Assembly: GCF_000379125.1 (NCBI RefSeq)
Contig: NZ_KB900627.1
Span: forward strand, 324,703-388,702
Source: Methylosinus sp. LW4
GTDB taxonomy: Bacteria; Pseudomonadota; Alphaproteobacteria; Rhizobiales; Beijerinckiaceae
Reading direction: 5' to 3'
DNA: 64,000 bases
How positions within the stretch are numbered: position 1 is the stretch's first letter; the number at the start of each line of letters is the position of its first letter. The position numbers and the translations under genes are program-made. Positions 19,211 to 26,436 of this stretch are shown here, in pieces. Under the pieces are notes generated by a model. The model had not been told where the DNA came from. It searched no databases and saw only the letters and a list, made by a program, of their open reading frames with translations.

Positions 19211-19245
19211 AAAAAAGGCGGCTCTTCGGACCCGCCTTCTTTTTT
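19211..19245. terminator. Bidirectional rho-independent terminator
   Basis: AAAAAAGGCGG, a short loop, and CCGCCTTCTTTTTT form a GC stem flanked by A and T runs on both sides. It sits exactly between the convergent receptor and ABC operon, so it can stop transcription from either direction. Confidence 0.85.
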
Positions 19246-19258
19246 GTCTCCGAGTCGA

Positions 19259-19783
19259 TCAAAGAGCCGCGCGCGCGGCCACGTCATAGGCCTCTTCCGC
19301 CGGCAGGCTCATCAGGCGGTCGGCCATATCCTGCTTCAGCCATTCGAGCCGCTCTCTTTCCTGCGGCGTCGCAGCGCCGCGGCGCGAGAGCTCGATGAAT
19401 TCGGCGCGCACCACGCCTTCGCGCAAGGTCACATCGACGCTCGCGTCGCGGTAGGAGAAGCGAAAAAAATAGCGCCCGCGCGGGCTCTCGACCACATCCG
19501 GCCCGCCGAGATCGAGATCGACCATATAGCGTCCGCCGGTGAAGGCGCGGGTCGTCATTTCGATCGCGTCGCGGCCGCCAGGGCCCGGAAAAGCGGTGGC
19601 GATCGTCAGCTCGTAGCGCTCCGGCCGACCGTCGGCGCATAGCAGCGGGAAGGCGCGCTGCATGGCCTTGAAGCCATGCGCCGCGCCGCCGATGAAGCTG
19701 CGGCCATGATATTTTAGAATATCCGCGAAGGAGATCGCGATCGGCTCTCCGTGATCCAGCACCGTCAACGAATCGTCGGTCAT
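19259..19783 (-). CDS. FmdE-like protein, last gene of the ABC operon
   Basis: 174 residues, soluble. The N-terminal DILKYHGRSFIGGAAHGFKAMQRAFPLL matches the His-Gly...Gly...Gly-x-x-Ala start of FmdE-like domains (named after formylmethanofuran dehydrogenase subunit E), which recur beside siderophore-type ABC transporters. A central beta-rich part (FTGGRYMVDLDLGGPDVVESP) and a C-terminal helical part follow. Its start lies five bases after the stop of the preceding gene. A cytoplasmic metal-handling or sensing role is inference; the match is from memory. Confidence 0.5.
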   Translation of the reverse strand: MTDDSLTVLDHGEPIAISFADILKYHGRSFIGGAAHGFKAMQRAFPLLCADGRPERYELTIATAFPGPGGRDAIEMTTRAFTGGRYMVDLDLGGPDVVESPRGRYFFRFSYRDASVDVTLREGVVRAEFIELSRRGAATPQERERLEWLKQDMADRLMSLPAEEAYDVAARAAL

Positions 19784-19788
19784 GTTTT

Positions 19789-20394
19789 TTAGAACTCCTC
19801 CTTCAGCCAGGGCAGAAAGCCATCGAGAAATCGCGTCGCCGCCGGCATGAAATGCGATCCGTGGTGATAGAAAGGGTCGAGACTCGTCACCAGCATGCGG
19901 CCCTTCGTCGTCGCCTCGTCGATATAGAGAACCGAGCGTCCCTCGGCGTCGTCTATGAGCGAATGCGCGCCGTTCGGAGGCGCGAAGACGCCATGCAGAT
20001 GCCAGGCGATGTCATTCGCGCCGATGCGCGCGAACAGCGGATGCTCAGGATCTGCGATCGACAGGCCGAGGCTCGCGCCCGGCTCGAGCCACCACCACCA
20101 ATTGGTCGGAACGCCGGTGAAGCGGATCGACGGCAGCCATAGATGCTGATCCGTCTCGCCCATGGCGACGACGGCGCCGCCGGAATCGAGATAGTCCGAA
20201 AGGAGCGCGCAATGCGGCGCAAGCCGGCTCGCGGGCGTTCGGCAAGGCGCGAGCACGATGTCGAAGCGCGAAAGATCAATGTCGCCGAGCTCCTCCGGCC
20301 GCGCGAGCGCGTCGAAGAGAGACGCATAGCGCGGCGCTTCCAGCGCTTCACAGTGATAAGCCGCGCCCGAATGAATGGCGAGAATGCGATTCAT
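19789..20394 (-). CDS. ThuA/glutamine-amidotransferase-like protein B
   Basis: 201 residues. The start at 20394 overlaps the previous stop in an ATGA, indicating translational coupling. The sequence MNRILAIHSGAAYHCEALEAPRY, FDIVLAPCRTPASRLAPHCALLSDYLDSGGAVVAMGE and a C-terminal TKGRMLVTSLDPFYHHGSHFMPAATRFLDGFLPWL has the shape of ThuA-like class I amidotransferase folds. A cysteine occurs in APCRTPASR, but a clear catalytic triad is not visible. Tryptophan-rich WWWWLEP in the middle is notable. Role in the uptake operon unknown. Confidence 0.5.
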   Translation of the reverse strand: MNRILAIHSGAAYHCEALEAPRYASLFDALARPEELGDIDLSRFDIVLAPCRTPASRLAPHCALLSDYLDSGGAVVAMGETDQHLWLPSIRFTGVPTNWWWWLEPGASLGLSIADPEHPLFARIGANDIAWHLHGVFAPPNGAHSLIDDAEGRSVLYIDEATTKGRMLVTSLDPFYHHGSHFMPAATRFLDGFLPWLKEEF

Positions 20395-21011
20395 GTCGTC
20401 GCTCCCGAGCACCAAGCGACGATGCGCTCGGCGAGCGCGACATTGACGGAAGCATCGTCGCAGACGGTCCAGAGATCATTGCCCGCGTGCATCAGAATTG
20501 CGCCGCCCCCGGGCCGCTCCCAAATCCAATCGATCGGCGACGCGCCCGGGCCGAGGCCCGTGAGCGCACGGCCGCCCGGCGGAATCGGCGCGTGTCCGCG
20601 GCCGTAGAAGCCGGCGACGCCGCGCCGCGTCTCCAGCCGCGCACGATCGACGCCGTCGAAGACGAAATGCTCGCCGAGCGCGGCCAGCGCGAAATCGGCG
20701 CGGCGGCCTGCGCCGAGCGGAACGAAAGACGCGAGCTGCGGCAGAAACGGCCGCGCGAGATGGCCCATGAAGGCGAGCCGTCCGCCGCGATCGAAAAAGG
20801 CTTCGAGCGCCGCCGAACGGCGCACGAAATCCACCTGATCGAGATGCATCGTCGTGACGACGCCCCGCGCCGCCGCGAGACGCGCATCGGCGAGTTCCGT
20901 CTGCCGCACGATGGCCAGCGCGCAGGCCGCGAGCGGCGCGGCGAAAGCCTTGGACGGCGGCCCGTCGCCGCTCAGCACGAGCAGAATCTCGCGATCGGCC
21001 ACAGTCGTCAC
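20391..21011 (-). CDS. ThuA/glutamine-amidotransferase-like protein A
   Basis: 206 residues, overlapping the ATPase gene by four bases. The pattern REILLVLSGDGPPSKAFAAPL, FDRGGRLAFMGHLARPFLPQLASFVPLG and GGAILMHAGNDLWTVCD parallels the next gene in the operon, and both look like the same amidotransferase-type fold. No nucleophile elbow cysteine is apparent, so enzymatic activity is doubtful. It may be a sugar- or ligand-binding accessory to the transporter. Confidence 0.5.
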   Translation of the reverse strand: MTTVADREILLVLSGDGPPSKAFAAPLAACALAIVRQTELADARLAAARGVVTTMHLDQVDFVRRSAALEAFFDRGGRLAFMGHLARPFLPQLASFVPLGAGRRADFALAALGEHFVFDGVDRARLETRRGVAGFYGRGHAPIPPGGRALTGLGPGASPIDWIWERPGGGAILMHAGNDLWTVCDDASVNVALAERIVAWCSGATT

Positions 21012-21763
21012 GGCCCGGCTCCCGCGAACAAAGGAACGACCGTCTCGATCGGCGCGCAGCCGTCATTGTCGACCGTGACGCGCCGCACCGGCAATCCATA
21101 GAGACGCATGAGATCGGCTTCGTTCAAAACGGCGCGCGTCGGGCCGATCGAATGTTCCGATGGTCCCAGCATGAGCAGCGCGTCGTCGGCGACGCTCAGC
21201 GCATGCTGCGGCAAATGCGTCGAGAACAATATGGCGTGACGCCCCTGGCGTTTCACCTCGCGCAGCACTGTGAGCAGACGATTCTGATTGGCGAGATCGA
21301 GCGCCGACGCCGGCTCGTCGAGAACCAGCGCCGGCGAGCCCGTGGCGAGCGCGCGGGCGAGCAGCACGATCTGCCGCTCGCCGCCGGAGAGCCTGTCGAA
21401 CGGCCGCTCGGCGAAGTCGCGCGCGCCGACGAGCTCCAGCGCCTCGACCGCGGCGCGATAGTCGGCGGCCCCGGGCGCGCCGAACAGGCCGAGGCCGCGC
21501 GCTCGGCCCATGACGACGACATCGAGAGCGCGATAGGGAATATCGGCGCCGATCGATTGCGACACATAGCCGATGACGCGCGGCGCGACGCGGCGGCCGG
21601 CGGCGAGCGGAACGAGCCCGGCGAGGGCCTTGATGAGCGTCGTCTTGCCGCGGCCGTTCGGACCCAGAACGGCGAGAATGCGGCCCGCCTCGAGCATGAA
21701 GGAGATGTCGGTGAAGATCCACCGCCGGCCGCGCTGCGCGCCGGCCTTGTCGAGGCCGATCAT
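21008..21763 (-). CDS. Siderophore-type ABC transporter ATPase
   Basis: 251 residues. Walker A GPNGRGKTT at residues 34-42, signature LSGGERQ near 125, Walker B ALVLDEPAS near 147, H-loop FSTHLP near 180. It belongs to the FecE/BtuD/FhuC group that powers import of iron complexes, haem or cobalamin. The gene overlaps its permease upstream and the amidotransferase-like gene downstream by four bases each. Confidence 0.9.
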   Translation of the reverse strand: MIGLDKAGAQRGRRWIFTDISFMLEAGRILAVLGPNGRGKTTLIKALAGLVPLAAGRRVAPRVIGYVSQSIGADIPYRALDVVVMGRARGLGLFGAPGAADYRAAVEALELVGARDFAERPFDRLSGGERQIVLLARALATGSPALVLDEPASALDLANQNRLLTVLREVKRQGRHAILFSTHLPQHALSVADDALLMLGPSEHSIGPTRAVLNEADLMRLYGLPVRRVTVDNDGCAPIETVVPLFAGAGP

Positions 21764-22818
21764 GTGGCGAGCTCCTTGCGACGCGTCTGCCGCAGCAGAG
21801 CGGCGAAGGCCGGCGCGCCGATCAGCGCGGTGATGACGCCGAGCGGTATCTCGGCCGCGGTCGCGCTACGCGCGAGACTGTCGACGAGCAGCAGATAGGA
21901 CGCGCCGAGCGCGGCGGAGACCGGCAGCAGCGCCCGCTGATCCGCGCCGACCACGAGACGCGCGGCATGCGGCACGACCAGCCCCACCCAGCCGACGACG
22001 CCGGCGACGGCGACCGCCGCGCCCTCTATGAGCGCGACGGCGGCGAAGACGAGCCAACGGTCGCGCTCGACCGGCAGGCCGAGCGCGCGCGCCTCCTCCT
22101 CGCCGAGCGAGAGCACATTGATACGAAAGCGCATGAGCCAGAGCGCCGTCATTCCGACGAGGACGCCGGGCGCCGCGACGCCGAGGCGCGCCCAGGTCGC
22201 CGCGGAGAAGCTGCCCATCAGCCAGAAGACGATGGCCGGCAACGAGCTGTTAGGATCGGCGAGAAATTGCAGCAATGAGACGAGCGCGGCGAACAAGGCG
22301 CCGACGACGACGCCGGTCAGCACCAGCATCACCGTATCGCTGCGGCCCTCGACGCGCGCCAGCGCGCCGACCAGAGCGAGCGCGAAGGCGCCGGAAGCGA
22401 AAGCTGCGCCGATGAGCGCGAGGCCGCTGAAGCCGAGCGCGATCGCGAGCGCGCCGCCGAAGGCCGCGCCGGGCGACACGCCGAGGATTTGCGGCGCCAC
22501 CAGCGGATTGCGGAACACGCCCTGCAGCGCTGCGCCGCTCACGGCGAGCCCCGCGCCGCACAGAGCGGCGAGCAGAACGCGCGGCGCCCGCACCAGCAGA
22601 ACGATGCGCTCGTCCATCGCGCTCCAATCCGCAGCGGAACTCGAGACGCGCGACAGCAATATTGCGATCGCCTTTTGCGGCGCGATCTGGAAACGTCCGA
22701 CGCAGAGCGCCGTCAGCGCGGCGACGAGAAGCAGCATGACGACGGCGAGCGCTCCCGCCCAGACCGGAAGCGCGCGCTTTTGCGGCGTATCGCCGCTCGC
22801 GGTCGCGAGCAGGCTCAT
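21760..22818 (-). CDS. FecCD/BtuC-family ABC transporter permease
   Basis: 352 residues with about ten transmembrane helices. Conserved family stretches: GAGLAVSGAALQGVFRNPLVAPQILGVSPGAAFG, a coupling-loop region with SLGEEEARALGLPVERDRW, and VGWVGLVVPHAARLVVG. It forms the inner-membrane channel for a metal-chelate importer. Overlap of four bases at both ends shows a tightly coupled operon. Confidence 0.9.
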   Translation of the reverse strand: MSLLATASGDTPQKRALPVWAGALAVVMLLLVAALTALCVGRFQIAPQKAIAILLSRVSSSAADWSAMDERIVLLVRAPRVLLAALCGAGLAVSGAALQGVFRNPLVAPQILGVSPGAAFGGALAIALGFSGLALIGAAFASGAFALALVGALARVEGRSDTVMLVLTGVVVGALFAALVSLLQFLADPNSSLPAIVFWLMGSFSAATWARLGVAAPGVLVGMTALWLMRFRINVLSLGEEEARALGLPVERDRWLVFAAVALIEGAAVAVAGVVGWVGLVVPHAARLVVGADQRALLPVSAALGASYLLLVDSLARSATAAEIPLGVITALIGAPAFAALLRQTRRKELAT

Positions 22819-23906
22819 TTCGACGCGCTCGCGGCAAAGCGATCGTAAAAGCGCGCGTCGCCATTGATCGAGAGGCGAAGCACATCGTCCAAATCCGCTT
22901 GCGACGGCGTCCGGCCGTAGAGCAAACGATAGGCGCCTACGATCTCGGCGCGCAAATCATAATGGAACAGCTCGGGATAGAGGAGATCGGCGAGCCACAT
23001 CCAGGTCAACGGACTCTCCTGGCTGGGCGGGTCCCAGCGATAACCGCCGATCGGCATTTTATAGACGCGCCGCTCGCGCGCGGCGCGCGTCGCCGACAAT
23101 ATCTCGTCGTCATAAACGCGTGCGGGCGTGAGCTTCTCCTCGAAGCCATTGAGCAGAATCACATCCGGGTCCCATTGCGCGATCTGCTCGGCGCTGATCG
23201 CGGGCGCGCTCGAAAGACCGTCGGCGGCGTTGCGGGCGCCGACGAGGCGGATGTAGAAATCATAATAGCTGTTCGCGCCCGCCGCCGCGAGACCGCTCGC
23301 GGCGCGCTGCAGATAGACGACGTGAAGCCGCCGCGCTTCGGGAATGTCGCGCGCCTTGGTCTCTATGTCCGCGATGGTGGCGGCGCGCCAGGCGATCAGT
23401 TCTTTCGCACGCTCCGGCTTGCCGGCGATGTCGGCCATCAGCGTGAGATTCCCGCGCGCCAGCGGCTCCGTTCCATAGCGCAGCAGCGCCGTCCGCAAGC
23501 CGGCGTTGCGCAAGGGGCCGACGATGTCGTCGCCACGATCGCCCCATTGCACGACGACCTCTGGATCGAGCAGCGCGAGCGTCTCGACATTGGGCATGAA
23601 TCCGTCTGCGCCGACGCCGGCGACCGACGCGTCTATGGCGCGCGCCTGCGGAAACATGCGTCCGAGCAGACCCTCGTCGATCGCTTTCTTCGAAGAGGGG
23701 TGCATTCCGACGAGGCGCTGCGCCGAGCCGTCCACGGCGATGAGAGTGGAGGCGGAGGGCATGGGAATGGTGACGACGCGTCGCGCCGGATGGGGAAGGC
23801 AGACCTCCCGCCCCGCGAGATCGGCGAAGCAATCGGCATGCGCGTGCAATGGCGCGCAAGAAGCGGCGAGCAACGCTGCGCCGCCGACAATTCCCACCCG
23901 ATTCAT
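22815..23906 (-). CDS. Periplasmic substrate-binding protein of the ABC importer
   Basis: 363 residues from ATG 23906, chosen because AGGTGAG precedes it and a signal peptide follows (RVGIVGGAALLAASCAPLHAHA). Class III binding protein: DLAGREVCLPHPARRVVTIPMP, ETLALLDPEVVVQWGDRG, and EQIAQWDPDVILLNGFEE are the standard fold markers. It delivers a metal complex to the permease; sequence does not settle whether the metal is Fe, Co, Mo or another. Confidence 0.88.
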   Translation of the reverse strand: MNRVGIVGGAALLAASCAPLHAHADCFADLAGREVCLPHPARRVVTIPMPSASTLIAVDGSAQRLVGMHPSSKKAIDEGLLGRMFPQARAIDASVAGVGADGFMPNVETLALLDPEVVVQWGDRGDDIVGPLRNAGLRTALLRYGTEPLARGNLTLMADIAGKPERAKELIAWRAATIADIETKARDIPEARRLHVVYLQRAASGLAAAGANSYYDFYIRLVGARNAADGLSSAPAISAEQIAQWDPDVILLNGFEEKLTPARVYDDEILSATRAARERRVYKMPIGGYRWDPPSQESPLTWMWLADLLYPELFHYDLRAEIVGAYRLLYGRTPSQADLDDVLRLSINGDARFYDRFAASASK

Positions 23907-24171
23907 GCTCACCTCGTAGAAGGCAATGCTCGGAGCCACGCTCGTCGACTCTTCGAAGCGCCGATTGGCCGCACGACAACTGCGGCGTGATCGTTCATTC
24001 GCATGCAAAGCTCGTGGAGCCGGCCGTTCGAGTCAATGGCGTCGCGCCGCTTCTGGAAATGTTGCAATGTCCTGGCTCGAAGCAGCCCGCCCGACGCAGA
24101 GGCGGACGTGTCATGAAGCGCGAGACGCGACGCCGGCTCGGCCGCTTCCGCAATTCCAGTGACTCGGATCG

Positions 24172-25866
24172 CTAGGCCGTCAGTATGGCGCCGCCATCGA
24201 CGACAACGTCCTGCATGACGATATGGCTCGCGAGGTCCGACGCCAGAAAGGCGACGACATTGGCGATCTCCTGCGGCGTCGCGATTTTGCGCGTCGCTTC
24301 GCGAGCCGACCAGACGCTGTCCGTCGCTCCGAGCTCTGCGCGGCGCGCCGTTGCGCGCGCGAGCGCCGCAAAGCAGAGCGCCGCGCCGAAAGCGACGATA
24401 TCGACGCCGGCGCTGGTCGGATCGGCGGCCGCCCACGGCCCGAGCCCCGGCGCCGCCACGGCGACCGCGCTGGTGATGGGAAGCGAGAGAGCGCCGATCG
24501 CAGCGACATAGGCGAGCTCGACTCCCGCGCGCGCGGCGCCGCGCAGAAACGCAAAGGCGACAGCCCCGAAGAAGACAGCGTGATAGACCCGCTGTCGCCA
24601 CGTCTCGAGATCCTCGACATGGCCGTAGAGCCATTTGGTGGAGACGATGGCGAAGGAGAGCCCGCAGACGCATCCCAAACACACGCCGATCGACGCCGCC
24701 GCCATGAAGCGCGAGGCCGTCGTCTGCACGACCTGCTCTCCATGGCGGCGCGCGGTCCGCCGACGCGACTCGATCCACAAAAGATTGCCGGAATAAAACA
24801 GGAAGGCGCCGGCGAGGCCGAGGAAGAAATAGGCCCAGCGCACGGGATCGCCGCCATAGCTGCCGAAATGCAGCGCGAAGAAAGGCGACACGGCGGCCGT
24901 CCAGCCGCTCTGCCTTTCGGGCAGATAGTCGACATTGACGATCTCTCCGGTCTCGCCCCGCAAGACAGCGAATCCGCCGCCGCGCGATAGGAAGCGCGGA
25001 TCCTCGCCGACAGCGCGCACGAGCGCGCCGCGTGTGCCGGCGTCGCGATATTGCAGGCTCGTGAGCGAGAACTCTGGCGACACGGCCGCGACGGCGGCCA
25101 TCAATTCGGCGACAGCTCTCATCGGCGCCGTCTGCTCGTCGCGCTTCACCCCTGCAAAGGGGCCGGTCGAGCGCATGATCGCCGGCAGCCTGCCATCGTA
25201 GACGACATGGTCCAAGGCGTCATAGATCGGCTCGTGCAGGCCGAACACGACCGCCGTCAGCGCGATGACGAGATGGAAGGGGAAGCTCGCGACGCCGACG
25301 AGACTATGCGCATCTAGCCACATTCGCTTCAAATTCGCGGTGAGACGCAGCGCGAGAAAATCCTTGGCGAGCGAGGGCAGAACCAGGATGAGGCCGGAGA
25401 CGAGCGCGACGGCGTAGATAGCGCTCACGACGCCCATCACCGTCGTTCCAGTTTCGCGATCGAGAGGAAGACCAGCGGTGCGATGGATCGCATCGACGAA
25501 TCCGCCGACGCCAAAAACATTCGAGCGTTCGATGCGCAATTCGCCATCCGCTCCGAGCGTCGCCGACCAGACGACATCGTCATTGCGGCTCTTGCGCCAA
25601 GTCAAACGGGCCGGCTCGCCGACCGTCGCGAGATGGAGCGTGAAGTCCTTGGCCGCCTCTGGTCGCGCCGCCAATGTCTTCTCGATGAGACGATCGGCGT
25701 TCTCGGTCGAAATGGAGCCGCCGATCGGCGGCGAGGCCCAATGAGCGAGCGGCTCCTCGAAGACGGTGAGCGCGCCCGCGTAGAAGCAGACGAACAGCAG
25801 CATGCCGGCCACGAGCCCGGTCCATGTGTGAACGCTCTTGTAGAGCCGCAGGATCTCGCTGCGCAT
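24172..25866 (-). CDS. PepSY-domain inner-membrane protein with SDR-like tail
   Basis: 564 residues. The N-terminal LRLYKSVHTWTGLVAGMLLFVCFYAGALTVFEEPL, a second helix pair with MWLDAHSLVGVASFPFHLVIALTAVVFG and a FFALHFGSYGG segment are those of PepSY-TM proteins such as FpvG, which reduce ferrisiderophores in the periplasm. The last 40 or so residues (ATPQEIANVVAFLASDLAS..., VVVDGGAILTA) match the C-terminus of short-chain dehydrogenases and not PepSY proteins, so a deletion has fused the gene to a dehydrogenase remnant. The core should still work. Fourth in order after the receptor and two small membrane proteins. Confidence 0.85.
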   Translation of the reverse strand: MRSEILRLYKSVHTWTGLVAGMLLFVCFYAGALTVFEEPLAHWASPPIGGSISTENADRLIEKTLAARPEAAKDFTLHLATVGEPARLTWRKSRNDDVVWSATLGADGELRIERSNVFGVGGFVDAIHRTAGLPLDRETGTTVMGVVSAIYAVALVSGLILVLPSLAKDFLALRLTANLKRMWLDAHSLVGVASFPFHLVIALTAVVFGLHEPIYDALDHVVYDGRLPAIMRSTGPFAGVKRDEQTAPMRAVAELMAAVAAVSPEFSLTSLQYRDAGTRGALVRAVGEDPRFLSRGGGFAVLRGETGEIVNVDYLPERQSGWTAAVSPFFALHFGSYGGDPVRWAYFFLGLAGAFLFYSGNLLWIESRRRTARRHGEQVVQTTASRFMAAASIGVCLGCVCGLSFAIVSTKWLYGHVEDLETWRQRVYHAVFFGAVAFAFLRGAARAGVELAYVAAIGALSLPITSAVAVAAPGLGPWAAADPTSAGVDIVAFGAALCFAALARATARRAELGATDSVWSAREATRKIATPQEIANVVAFLASDLASHIVMQDVVVDGGAILTA

Positions 25867-25875
25867 GTCTCGTCC

Positions 25876-26160
25876 TCAGTGCAGAAGCCGCCGACAGAGA
25901 TAGAGGCCGCCGAAAGCGAGAAGATTGGCGCCGCCGAGCCACAAAAAAGCGGCGCGACCGCTGCGGAAGAGAAAGACGAGGCTCGCGACGCCAAGCCAGA
26001 TCGGCGCGACGAGCCACATCACGAACTGATATTTATTGCGCGCCTCGAGGCCGCCGGGACCGGCGACGGCGAACAGCCCGGCGAATGCGATCGCCAATGT
26101 GAAGCCGAGGACCGAGCCGGCGAGGCTCTTGCTCAGCCAATCAGGACGATGCTCGGCCAC
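25876..26160 (-). CDS. Small membrane protein, DUF3649-like
   Basis: 94 residues, GTG start at 26160 supported by GGGAG nine bases upstream. Three hydrophobic helices: SLAGSVLGFTLAIAFAGLFAVAG, FVMWLVAPIWLGVASLVFLF, and AFLWLGGANLLAFGGLYLCRRLL. DUF3649-type proteins sit between siderophore receptors and PepSY proteins and are thought to help iron release, as in the fpvGHJK set of Pseudomonas. Family name assigned from size, topology and position. Confidence 0.65.
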   Translation of the reverse strand: MAEHRPDWLSKSLAGSVLGFTLAIAFAGLFAVAGPGGLEARNKYQFVMWLVAPIWLGVASLVFLFRSGRAAFLWLGGANLLAFGGLYLCRRLLH

Positions 26161-26162
26161 GG

Positions 26163-26426
26163 CTATTTTCTCCCTTTGAGACCCACGAGGCTCGACCATG
26201 CGATCAGCAGCGGCATCAGCGCGGCGACCGCCGTGAAGAACGCCGTCGACGCCTCGAGCCGAATTCGCCAGACCATCCAGGCGGCGAGAAGAAAGGCGGC
26301 GGCGAAAAGGCCGGGCCGTCTCCCGCGAGCGCGCGTCAGCAATTGCCGCGGCGACGCGACATAGAGGCAGGCGGCGCCTGCGACGACGAGAGCCAGAGCC
26401 GCCGAATGAATGAACGCCGCCGCCAT
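26163..26426 (-). CDS. Small membrane protein, DUF3325-like
   Basis: 87 residues with three hydrophobic helices (FIHSAALALVVAGAACLYVAS, FAAAFLLAAWMVW, AFFTAVAALMPLLIAWSSLVGL). Only two bases separate it from the next gene and ten from the receptor stop codon. Together with the DUF3649-like and PepSY proteins it forms the usual accessory set for ferrisiderophore reduction. Role inferred from neighbours. Confidence 0.6.
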   Translation of the reverse strand: MAAAFIHSAALALVVAGAACLYVASPRQLLTRARGRRPGLFAAAFLLAAWMVWRIRLEASTAFFTAVAALMPLLIAWSSLVGLKGRK

Positions 26427-26436
26427 TTTTCATCCC

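Noticed and set aside
23907..24171. Cobalamin riboswitch upstream of the BtuF-like operon
   Set aside because: A GTCACTGG stretch recalled the GCCACTG box, but the other conserved boxes were not found in the right order.
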